From NCBI GenBank assembly GCA_903882805.1, contig CAIRYK010000006.1:62001-126000 (forward strand): a DNA stretch of 64,000 nucleotides. The letters run 5' to 3'. Origin of the DNA: an uncultured Bacteroidota bacterium. Lineage in GTDB: Bacteria > Bacteroidota > Bacteroidia > Chitinophagales > Chitinophagaceae. Below the pieces are notes generated by a model. The model did no database searches and was not told where the DNA came from. It saw nothing but the letters and a program-made list of their open reading frames with translations. Each line of letters begins with the position of its first letter. Positions within the stretch are counted from its first letter, which is position 1. A program made the translations under genes and the position numbers. Shown piece by piece: positions 36,340 to 44,948 of this stretch.

Positions 36340-36425
36340 ACAACTAAGTTAGATTAAAACATAAAATAAAAGTTGAGAAAGCTGATAATAAGGAGCTCAA
36401 ATTTTATGTTGTTGCAAAGCTATAG

Positions 36426-36719
36426 CGCCACAGTCATAAATTACCGGAGGGAAGCAACCTTACCCCTAAAAATCACCTGATAGATGGTAATGGAGGACCT
36501 GTGTTTGCTATTGCGGTTGCCGGCCAATAGATAAAAAAGAACCAGCGCTAAACAGGATAAAACCAAATTGGTGGATATATGGTATATCGCAAATATATTT
36601 TTTCGGATACTAACAATAATGGCGATATGTACGCCTTAATTAAATGAAAGGTCCAGCGGGAGCATTTATACGCTTTTGGGGTTAGCGATAACGCGATATT
36701 TTTTAGCGGCAACCGTTAA
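36426..36719 (+). pseudogene. Possible heavily decayed reading frame of unknown family
   Basis: In one constant frame the translation has protein-like segments separated by stops at 36528, 36549, 36558 and 36645 and a final stop at 36717: HKLPEGSNLTPKNHLIDGNG, then PVFAIAVAGQ, then YRKYIFSDTNNNGDMYALIK, then EHLYAFGVSDNAIFFSGNR. No start codon is evident and I recognise no family. It lies in the 570-base spacer before the first giant gene. The rest of the spacer (36720-36909) is AT-rich and shows no gene. Confidence 0.25.
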
Positions 36720-36909
36720 GTTTATGAAAATAATTTCTAACTTAGGGCTTTGTTTTTAATTGTAGCCTTTGGGATTGCATCCCGAGGGTGGATATGTATC
36801 TGTATATAGTTACTAAATAATGGCTACAACCATTGATAGTGGCTGTTTTCAGCGTACTGAGATTAAAAATGGCAACACCTTTACCTAATAATTGTTTAAA
36901 TTTTAGAGA

Positions 36910-39900
36910 ATGAGAAAATTGTACAACAGCCTTAGATTACTACTCGTTATTTTATTAGGCGCTATCGGCAATGCATCTGCTCAGAGTACCATTTCTTATG
37001 GTTATACAGGCGGACTGCAAACCTATGTGGTGCCGGTAGGTATAGAGCATGTTATTGTTAATGCCAAGGGGGCGTCTGGCGGTTACAATTCTCGGCCTAC
37101 AGTATTGCTCGATAGTCCTGGTCACGGGGCTTGCGTAGTATGTACGCTTACCGTTTCTGTAGGTCAGGTGCTTAATATATATGTAGGTCAGAAAGGCGGC
37201 GACGGCACAACTGCAGTCGGCGGCGCGGGCGGTTACAACGGCGGCGCTGCAGGTGGACACGGTGTGTCATCTATCAACTCAGGCGGCGGCGGCGGCGGCG
37301 CGAGCGATATTCGCGTAGGCGGCGTTGCTTTGGGCAATCGTGTTATTGTTGCCGGCGGCGGCGGCGGCGCAGGTCTTAACTGCGGATTGAACAACGATAA
37401 GGGCGGCGACGGCGGCGGCACTACTGGTCAGAACGGTAACTTCTGTATTCCGGGTTCAGGTACCAGCAGCGCAGGCGGCGGCGGTACGCCATCGGCAGGC
37501 GGCGCAGGCGGTACTTGTACCAGCTGTACACCATCTACTCCGTCATCAGCTGGTACTTTGGGCACAGGCGGTTCAGTTGTATCTGGCGCTGCCGGCGGCG
37601 GCGGCGGCGCAGGTTATTATGGCGGCGGCGGCGGCCAGTGGAATGGCGGCGGCGGCGGTTCATCTTATACTGATGCCACATTGGTTTCTGGCGTTACTCA
37701 TACACGCGGTTGCCAAACCAACAGCGATGGCTTAGTTACAATTACTCCAATATGCACGGTGCCTGCTATAACAGGTACTATGAACGTTTGTATGGGGCTT
37801 ACTCAAACACTTGCAAATGGCTATACCGGCGGTACATGGACAAGTAGCAATACTGGTCTTGCAACAGTTGGTTCGCTCGACGGCGTTGTTACCGGCGTAT
37901 CAGCAGGTTCGGTTTTCATTACGTATACTTATGGTCCTTGTCAGGTTACAACACCTTTTGTTGTTAATCGCCTGCCATTGCCTATTACAGGGTCAGACAG
38001 CGTTTGCGTAGGTCTGACAACCGATCTGAACGATGTGGACGGCACAAGTACATGGACCAGCAGCAACACTGCTGTTGCAACAATAGGTTCTTCTACAGGC
38101 ACTGTAACCGGCGTTACAGCAGGTACTTCACTTATTACGTTTACCGCGCCTATTACAGGTTGTATCATCACGCGTACCATGCGCGTAGATCCGTTACCCG
38201 GACCAATAACCGGTATGGATAGTATATGCGAAGGCTCAACCACAATATTAGGCAACTCAGCTGCCGGCGGAACGTGGGCTACAAGCAATATAGGTATTGC
38301 AACTATTGGCACTACGACCGGAGATATTACCGGCGTATTCCGAGGCACAGTTACAGTAACTTACACATTACCTACAGGTTGTATAATGACGCGCACCGAA
38401 CGCGTAGATCCGTTGCCATTGCCGATAGCCGGCGTGCCGATTGTTTGCGTTGGCCTGACTACTACGCTAACCGATGCCGGCGGCGGAAGCTGGACAAGTT
38501 CAGACCTGACGGTGGCTACAGTAGGCAGTTCTACTGGTATCGTTACCGGCGTTCATGCAGGTACTGCCGTTGTTACCTATACTTTACCAACTACCTGCTA
38601 TATAACTACTACAGTATTGGTAAACCCATTGCCAGGACCAATACGCGGCGGCGATAGCTTGTGTGAAGGATTGACATTTACTCTTACTAACGATTCTTTA
38701 TTCGGTACATGGACCAGCAGTAATACTGCCATTGCAACCATAGACATTACAACCGGCGTAGTAACCGGCGTTATGGGCGGTACAGTAACTATTACCTATA
38801 CTTTGCCAACAGGTTGTATATCTACATTGCCATTGCGTATTAACCCTCTGCCGGCAACTATTACCGGCCCGCCAACAGTTTGTCGCTACAGCTCTATTAC
38901 GTGGACTAGCGCTACTCCGGGCGGCATATGGACAAGTAACGATATTTCCATTGCCACAGTAGGTACGTCGACAGGGGTTATCACCGGGGTAACTGCAGGC
39001 ACGGCAATTATTACCTATACATTGGCCACGGGTTGTAAATTAGTTGCAGCCTTACTTATTCATCCATTGGCGGTAATAGTAGGACCTTCTGCAGTATGCG
39101 CAACAGATTCTATTTTGCTTACTGACTCTGTGAGCGGCGGAATATGGACAAGCAGCAATTTGTTAAGAGCGCTGGTTGATCCTGTAACAGGTAGGGTTTA
39201 TGGCATATCAGCAGGCCTTGTTCATATTACTTACACATTGCCTACCGGATGTTTCTCAACACATTCAGTAACAGTTAATCCACTTGATCCGATCACTGGT
39301 ACAAGCCGCGTGTGCGTTGGCCTTACAACAACGCTTGGTAACGTGAATCCAGGCGGGTTCTGGACAAGTAGCGATCTATCGATCTGTACCATTGGCTCAT
39401 CAACGGGTATAGTAACTGGGGTTGCCGAGGGTACCGCTACAATAACTTATACATTACCTACAGGTTGTACCTCTTACCTTACTTTTAGCGTAGACCCATT
39501 GTCGCCTATTACTGGTACAACATCTGTATGTGTGGCATTAACGACAACACTTGCAGACGCTACTCCGGGCGGACTATGGACCAGCGGTTCGACGGCGGTA
39601 GCTACAGTTGATGCTTTCGGCGTTGTTACCGGGGTTAGCTTCGGTACTGCAGTTATTACTTATCACCTACCAACGGGTTGCGAAGCCTATACTACTGTAT
39701 TTGTTAGCCCTCTTGCTGCAATTGGCGGCACACCTCATGTATGCGAAGGACTTACTACAACCCTTACCGATGCAGTAACTGGCGGATTATGGAGCAGTAG
39801 CGATGATTTGATAGCTACAATAGGATCTACAACCGGTATTGCAACAGGCGTAGTGGCAGGTACGGCAATTATCACTTATTCATTGGGTACTGGCTGCGCA

Positions 39901-42900
39901 GCATATCTAACATTAACTGTAGATATCTCTCCACTTCCAGTTACAGGTACAGACAGCCTTTGCGTTGGGTTAACTACATTATTCTCAGACGCTACATTTG
40001 GTGGCACATGGAGCAGCAGCGACGTAGGAGTTGCCTTTGTAAATCCTCTTTCTGGAGTTATTACAGGTACAGGAGCCGGCACCGCAATAATTACTTACAA
40101 TATGCCGGGAGCTTGTATCTCTACAAGGTCGGTAACGGTAAATCCTTTGCCTGCTGCAATAACCGGAACAACGTCAGTTTGTCTTGGATATACAACAACG
40201 CTTAGCGATGCTACTACAGGCGGCGCTTGGACCAGTAGCAACTATGGCACTGGCGACATTGATGTGGCTACTGGCGTAGTTACCGGCGTGGGCGTAGGTA
40301 CCGCAATAATTACTTATACATTACCCACCGGATGTATAGCAACAACAATTGTAACCATACAACCGGTGCCGGCAGCAATAACCGGAACATTTGCAGTATG
40401 CGTTGGGCAAACAACTACGCTTAGCGATGCAACCCCGCTTGGTACATGGACCAGCAGCGACATAGCAGTAGCTACAGTAGGATTGGGCACTGGCGTAGTT
40501 ACCGGCGTAGCATCAGGAACTGCGACCATTACATATACGGTAACATCTACCGGTTGTTTCGCTTTGTCTACCGTAACGGTGAACCCGCTTACCCCAATCA
40601 CAGGCACATTGCGTGTTTGCGTTGGCGATGCTTCTACGCTGTCTAACGTAACTGGCGGCGGCGAATGGAGCAGCAGCAACACATTTGTTGCAACTGTAGG
40701 CAGTACTTCAGGCGTATTTACCGGCGTGAATGCTGGCACAGCTACCATATCTTATATATTACCAACTGGCTGTATGGCTACAATTACTGTCTCTGTTAGT
40801 CCGTTACCAGCGGCCATAGCTGGCGTAACAACTATATGCGTAGGACTTACATCTACACTTACAGACGCTACGGGCGGCGGTACCTGGAGCAGCAGCGATA
40901 TTGCAGTAGCTACAATAGGCAGCCTTACTGGCACCGTTACCGGATTGTTTGCAGGTACTGCAATAATAACCTATCGCGTAACTACAACAGGCTGTTATGT
41001 AACTACAATAGCTACTATCTACGACCTTGCTCCAATAGTAGGCGTACGCAGATTGTGCCTTGGTGAAACAACAACGCTAACGGATCCTGCTCCCGGCGGT
41101 ACTTGGTCGAGCGGCAACATAGGCGTAGCAACCATAGGATCTGCTACCGGTGATGTAGTTGCAGTAGGCGTAGGTACGTCTATAATATCGTATACGCTGC
41201 CAACTGGTTGTCGTTCAGTGATGACGCTTACCGTTAATCCACTACCATTCTTCATAGCAGGACCAACGAGCGTGTGTGAAAATGCCACAATTACCCTAAC
41301 CGATGTAACCGGTAGCGGACCAGGCTTCTTGTGGAGCAGTAGCGATATTGCTGTTGCAACTATCGGTTCAATTTCCGGCGTTGTCAACGGTGTTGCGGCA
41401 GGCACAAGCACAATAACTTTTACCGTAGCGTCGACAGGTTGCTACCGTACAACAACGCTTACCGTTAATCCTATACCTGCCGCGATAGGCGGACCGTCAA
41501 CGGTCTGTCAGTTCTCGACGGTTACCCTCACAGACGCGTCGGCGGGTGGAACCTGGACAAGTAGTAATACTGCGGTTGGAACGATAGATAATACGACCGG
41601 CGACCTTTATGGGGTAACCGCAGGCACTACAACTATTACCTATGCATTTACAGCTACAGGTTGTTATATCACCACAAGTGTAACCGTATACCCTGTACCG
41701 GCTATTACCGGTCCCACTGCAGTCTGCGAAGGGTCGACAATAACTGCGACAGAAAGTATAGGCGGCGGCACTTGGAGCAGTAGCGATGATCTTACTGCAA
41801 CAATAGGCTCTACTACTGGCGTTATCACCGGAGTAGTGGCTGGCACAGTTACCATTACCTATACATTTACAACAGGCTGTATAGCGCTCGAAACAGTTAC
41901 GGTACATCCGTTACCGTCTGCAATTTCTGCGCCCATTGCAACCACTTGTCAGGGTTCGTCTATAACATTTACAGATCCGACACCGGGCGGTACATGGAGT
42001 AGCAGCGACATACTTGTGGCTACTGTAGGTTCGCTTTCGGGCGTGGTTACAGGCACCGGCGGCGGTACTGCAACTATTACCTATCGTTTGGCGACCGGCT
42101 GTTATACAACTACTATAGTTAATATTAATCCGGTTACGCCAATTACCGGCATTTTCCGTGTGTGTATTGGACTGACTACAGATTTGAACGACGCTACACC
42201 GGGCGGTACATGGAGCAGCAGCAATACAGCTGTGGGAACCATAGATGCAGCAGGTATAGTGACCGGCATTTCGGTAGGAACAACTGTTATCACTTATATG
42301 CTGCCAACAGGTTGCTCAGCACAACGTACTGTAACAGTTAATCCGTTGCCGCTTGCAATAACAGGCCCAACGGTAGTATGTACAGGCTCAACAATTACCC
42401 TATCTGATCCGTCGGGTGCAGGAACTTGGACGAGCAGCAATATAGGCGTTGCCACGGTAGGATCGCTCACTGGTGTTGTTACCGGAGTTGGCGCAGGCAC
42501 TGCCATAATTACATTTACTTTACCAACCACCTGTATAGCTGTGGTTACGGTAACCGTAAATGCTTCGCCTGCCGCAATAGCTGGTTCATCGAGCGTTTGT
42601 TACAACCTTTCTACCACGCTTACCGATGCAACACCGGGCGGTGTATGGTCGAGCAGTAATACTGGCGTGGCAACAATTGGCAGTTTATCTGGCGTTGTGT
42701 TTGGCGTATCTGTGGGTACTACGGTTATAACTTATGCAATGCCTAACGGCTGTTATCGCACACTCAACTTTACGGTTAACTCACTGCCTTCGGCTATTAC
42801 CGGAGCAACATTTATCGTCTGTGCGGCTTCCACCATCCGACTATCCGACGCCACAACTGGCGGCGTATGGACAAGTAGTAATATTGGTGTGGCTACGGTA

Positions 42901-44703
42901 GTAGGCGCTGGTCCGGGGCTGGGCGACGTAACAGGCGTATCTGCCGGTACAGCCATCATAACTTACTCATTAGGTACAGGTTGTACGGCGGTGACTACTG
43001 TAACCGTACTACCGCAACCGATTGCGTTAATAACTCCGCTGAGCGACACATTTGTATGTCCGGGCGACTTCGTAGAACTTACGGCATCAACCGATCCTGT
43101 TTATACCTACCAGTGGTACAATGGCGCATTGCCAATAGCAGGCGCTACCAATGCTACTTACACAGCTCCTGACGTAACCACAAATTATAGAGTAGTCGTA
43201 ACATCGGGCTCCACAGGTTGTAGCAGAACGTCTACGCCAATGAATGTAATAGTAAGTCCGGTTACAGCAACAATTACTACACCGGGCGGCACAATAGGTT
43301 GTGCCCGCACAGGCATCGTATTGAACGCTAATATAGGTGCAGGTCTTACTTATCAGTGGGAAGAAAGCGGTATCCCAATATCTGGCGCTACCGGAGCTAC
43401 CTACACAACAACTGTTACCGGTACATTTGATGTGCGCGTAACAAATGCTACAGGTTGCTCTGCAACTTCTTTGCCGCAACCTATTACAATTAATCCTTCG
43501 CCAACTGGTTTGGTAACGCTTTCAGGACCTTTAACCTTCTGCGCTAATGATACACTGAAACTTACTGCAGAGTCGGGCGCTGGCCTAACTTACCAATGGA
43601 GCAACTTGGGTGGTCCGATACCCGGTGCAATCGATAGCGTACTGTATGTAACCACAGGTAATACCTATAGAGTGACAGTTACTAATTCGTTTGGTTGCAC
43701 AACTACGTCTGCAAACATAGTAGCGGTTACGAGAGGTATTCCTTCGGCCACCATTACTGCTGTAGGTTCGCTTGCATTCTGTACAGGCGGCAGCGTAACG
43801 TTAAGCGCACCAGGCGGTCCAGGTTTGTCTTATCAGTGGTATAAGAACGGAACTATAATTGCTGGCGCAGTAGGTGCTGTATATGTAGCTACTACCACGG
43901 GCGATTATACAGTACGTGTAACTAATGGTTTTGGTTGTGTAGTAACTACACTTACGCCAACATCTGTAACAGTATTGTCTGTACCGACTGTTGTACCAAT
44001 TACTCCTAAGTCGTTCTGCTGGGGCGGTAGCTCACGTCTTTCAGCTGTGGTTGTCGGTTCAACATCATTGATAACTTACCAATGGTACTTTAATGGTTCA
44101 GCAATACCCGGCGCTACAAGCAGCACCTATAATGCAAATGTACCCGGCGACTATAGCTGCGACGTTTATGCGCCAACTGGTTGCTTCCTGTCGAGCTTAC
44201 CTGTATCAGTTACAGAGAATCCGCTGCCAAACCCAAGAATTACTTTCGACGGCATGGTGTTCCATACGGGTACTTTCTACAGAACCTATCAGTGGTATAA
44301 GAATGGCATTGCTGTTGTAGGCGGTACTACATCTGCTACACCTGCTACTGGCGATGGTAGCTACAAAGTAGGCGTAACCGACTCAAACGGTTGTCAGTCG
44401 ATATCTGATATTTACGTACTTACCGGCTGGAGCGCACTGCACAATGTAGGCGTAGGTACAGTAGCGAATAATCTGGGTGTGATAACAATATTCCCTAACC
44501 CTGCACAGGATGTGGTTAATATTGAATCGCCTGAAGAAGTTCGCGCAGTAATAACATCTATAGACGGAAAAGAGGTAATGAGAAAAGACAATGCCAAACA
44601 ACTCGATATCTCAACTTTTGCGAATGGTATATACATCATCAAGTTATACGATGCAAATGGCCAAATGGTGAAAACCGACAAGCTGCTGAAAACATCGAAA
44701 TAG
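36910..44703 (+). CDS. Giant T9SS-secreted BIg2-like repeat protein with glycine-rich head
   Basis: 2597 residues. Order: signal peptide (about 1-25, ending SAQS). A glycine-rich domain (about 28-275) opens with a beta segment (TYVVPVGIEHVIVNAKGASG) and contains GGGGGGASDIRVGG and RVIVAGGGGGAG, resembling the ALK/LTK-type glycine-rich family. Twenty-four BIg2-like repeats averaging 73 residues follow (285-2036), each with a V-C and a T-G-C cysteine and W-(T/S)-S plus V-A-T-(I/V)-G. Six Ig/PKD-like repeats with YQWYKNG come next (2037-2507), then a T9SS tail with TIFPNPAQD (about 2522-2597). It is expected to be a very long surface or released adhesin/matrix protein. It ends at a strong terminator. 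No catalytic domain was recognised. Confidence 0.88.
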   Translation: MRKLYNSLRLLLVILLGAIGNASAQSTISYGYTGGLQTYVVPVGIEHVIVNAKGASGGYNSRPTVLLDSPGHGACVVCTLTVSVGQVLNIYVGQKGGDGTTAVGGAGGYNGGAAGGHGVSSINSGGGGGGASDIRVGGVALGNRVIVAGGGGGAGLNCGLNNDKGGDGGGTTGQNGNFCIPGSGTSSAGGGGTPSAGGAGGTCTSCTPSTPSSAGTLGTGGSVVSGAAGGGGGAGYYGGGGGQWNGGGGGSSYTDATLVSGVTHTRGCQTNSDGLVTITPICTVPAITGTMNVCMGLTQTLANGYTGGTWTSSNTGLATVGSLDGVVTGVSAGSVFITYTYGPCQVTTPFVVNRLPLPITGSDSVCVGLTTDLNDVDGTSTWTSSNTAVATIGSSTGTVTGVTAGTSLITFTAPITGCIITRTMRVDPLPGPITGMDSICEGSTTILGNSAAGGTWATSNIGIATIGTTTGDITGVFRGTVTVTYTLPTGCIMTRTERVDPLPLPIAGVPIVCVGLTTTLTDAGGGSWTSSDLTVATVGSSTGIVTGVHAGTAVVTYTLPTTCYITTTVLVNPLPGPIRGGDSLCEGLTFTLTNDSLFGTWTSSNTAIATIDITTGVVTGVMGGTVTITYTLPTGCISTLPLRINPLPATITGPPTVCRYSSITWTSATPGGIWTSNDISIATVGTSTGVITGVTAGTAIITYTLATGCKLVAALLIHPLAVIVGPSAVCATDSILLTDSVSGGIWTSSNLLRALVDPVTGRVYGISAGLVHITYTLPTGCFSTHSVTVNPLDPITGTSRVCVGLTTTLGNVNPGGFWTSSDLSICTIGSSTGIVTGVAEGTATITYTLPTGCTSYLTFSVDPLSPITGTTSVCVALTTTLADATPGGLWTSGSTAVATVDAFGVVTGVSFGTAVITYHLPTGCEAYTTVFVSPLAAIGGTPHVCEGLTTTLTDAVTGGLWSSSDDLIATIGSTTGIATGVVAGTAIITYSLGTGCAAYLTLTVDISPLPVTGTDSLCVGLTTLFSDATFGGTWSSSDVGVAFVNPLSGVITGTGAGTAIITYNMPGACISTRSVTVNPLPAAITGTTSVCLGYTTTLSDATTGGAWTSSNYGTGDIDVATGVVTGVGVGTAIITYTLPTGCIATTIVTIQPVPAAITGTFAVCVGQTTTLSDATPLGTWTSSDIAVATVGLGTGVVTGVASGTATITYTVTSTGCFALSTVTVNPLTPITGTLRVCVGDASTLSNVTGGGEWSSSNTFVATVGSTSGVFTGVNAGTATISYILPTGCMATITVSVSPLPAAIAGVTTICVGLTSTLTDATGGGTWSSSDIAVATIGSLTGTVTGLFAGTAIITYRVTTTGCYVTTIATIYDLAPIVGVRRLCLGETTTLTDPAPGGTWSSGNIGVATIGSATGDVVAVGVGTSIISYTLPTGCRSVMTLTVNPLPFFIAGPTSVCENATITLTDVTGSGPGFLWSSSDIAVATIGSISGVVNGVAAGTSTITFTVASTGCYRTTTLTVNPIPAAIGGPSTVCQFSTVTLTDASAGGTWTSSNTAVGTIDNTTGDLYGVTAGTTTITYAFTATGCYITTSVTVYPVPAITGPTAVCEGSTITATESIGGGTWSSSDDLTATIGSTTGVITGVVAGTVTITYTFTTGCIALETVTVHPLPSAISAPIATTCQGSSITFTDPTPGGTWSSSDILVATVGSLSGVVTGTGGGTATITYRLATGCYTTTIVNINPVTPITGIFRVCIGLTTDLNDATPGGTWSSSNTAVGTIDAAGIVTGISVGTTVITYMLPTGCSAQRTVTVNPLPLAITGPTVVCTGSTITLSDPSGAGTWTSSNIGVATVGSLTGVVTGVGAGTAIITFTLPTTCIAVVTVTVNASPAAIAGSSSVCYNLSTTLTDATPGGVWSSSNTGVATIGSLSGVVFGVSVGTTVITYAMPNGCYRTLNFTVNSLPSAITGATFIVCAASTIRLSDATTGGVWTSSNIGVATVVGAGPGLGDVTGVSAGTAIITYSLGTGCTAVTTVTVLPQPIALITPLSDTFVCPGDFVELTASTDPVYTYQWYNGALPIAGATNATYTAPDVTTNYRVVVTSGSTGCSRTSTPMNVIVSPVTATITTPGGTIGCARTGIVLNANIGAGLTYQWEESGIPISGATGATYTTTVTGTFDVRVTNATGCSATSLPQPITINPSPTGLVTLSGPLTFCANDTLKLTAESGAGLTYQWSNLGGPIPGAIDSVLYVTTGNTYRVTVTNSFGCTTTSANIVAVTRGIPSATITAVGSLAFCTGGSVTLSAPGGPGLSYQWYKNGTIIAGAVGAVYVATTTGDYTVRVTNGFGCVVTTLTPTSVTVLSVPTVVPITPKSFCWGGSSRLSAVVVGSTSLITYQWYFNGSAIPGATSSTYNANVPGDYSCDVYAPTGCFLSSLPVSVTENPLPNPRITFDGMVFHTGTFYRTYQWYKNGIAVVGGTTSATPATGDGSYKVGVTDSNGCQSISDIYVLTGWSALHNVGVGTVANNLGVITIFPNPAQDVVNIESPEEVRAVITSIDGKEVMRKDNAKQLDISTFANGIYIIKLYDANGQMVKTDKLLKTSK
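37201..37680 (+). repeat. GGC-codon tracts encoding the polyglycine segments
   Basis: Several pure (GGC) runs occur, for example six copies at 37282-37299 and five at 37354-37368, with more to about 37660. Glycine here is encoded mostly by GGC rather than mixed codons. Slippage would change length in steps of one glycine without breaking the frame. Confidence 0.7.
37762..43017 (+). repeat. Array of 24 BIg2-like repeats (about 219 bp each)
   Basis: Residues 285-2036 divide into 24 units; the whole 1752-residue span equals 24 x 73. Units start with P-x-x-I-x-G, have the first cysteine at about position 11 and the second at about 62 (within L-P-T-G-C), and end in V-N-P-L or close variants. Individual units vary by one to four residues. 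Sequence between units is diverged, so the array is old and under selection rather than freshly amplified. Confidence 0.85.
43018..44430 (+). repeat. Six tandem Ig/PKD-like repeats of about 80 residues
   Basis: Each unit has a first cysteine (F-V-C, I-G-C, T-F-C, A-F-C or S-F-C; the last unit lacks it), a central Y-Q-W stretch, then G-A-x-x-x-x-Y and a closing cysteine (TGC or FGC). This type is common before T9SS tails. It differs from the BIg2-like units in having Tyr-Gln-Trp rather than Trp-Ser-Ser. Confidence 0.75.
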
Positions 44704-44725
44704 TGTTGTTGAATATTTAATATTG

Positions 44726-44758
44726 AAAACGGCTGCCAGAATGAGGCAGCCGTTTTTA
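44726..44758 (+). terminator. Terminator of the first giant gene
   Basis: aaaacggctgcc (44726-44737) pairs with ggcagccgtttt (44745-44756) over 7 bases, with a T-run continuing. It begins 23 bases after the stop. Confidence 0.88.
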
Positions 44759-44919
44759 TATGGGGTGGTGGAAAATTATTTGATTGCTGATAGGATACTA
44801 CTTCAAGTGTTCTTTTGGTTTATCGTCCATTTTCACTGATTCGTCGCCTTTTTTGCCCTGTTTACCGACAAGGCTCCGTATTTTGCCGAAATAAATTTTA
44901 CAATCTGTTTACACAAAAA

Positions 44920-44927
44920 TAGATTTG
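44920..44927 (+). promoter_or_regulatory. Candidate -7 element for the TonB-receptor gene
   Basis: TAGATTTG fits TAnnTTTG, 21 bases before the ATG, giving a predicted leader of about 15 bases. Confidence 0.5.
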
Positions 44928-44948
44928 CACTCAAATTAGCTTCTACCC

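Noticed and set aside
44809-44905. Minus-strand stretch reading FGKIRSLVGKQGKKGDESVK before a stop
   Set aside because: Looks coding-like and hydrophilic, but there is no start codon in frame before an upstream stop, so no gene can be supported.
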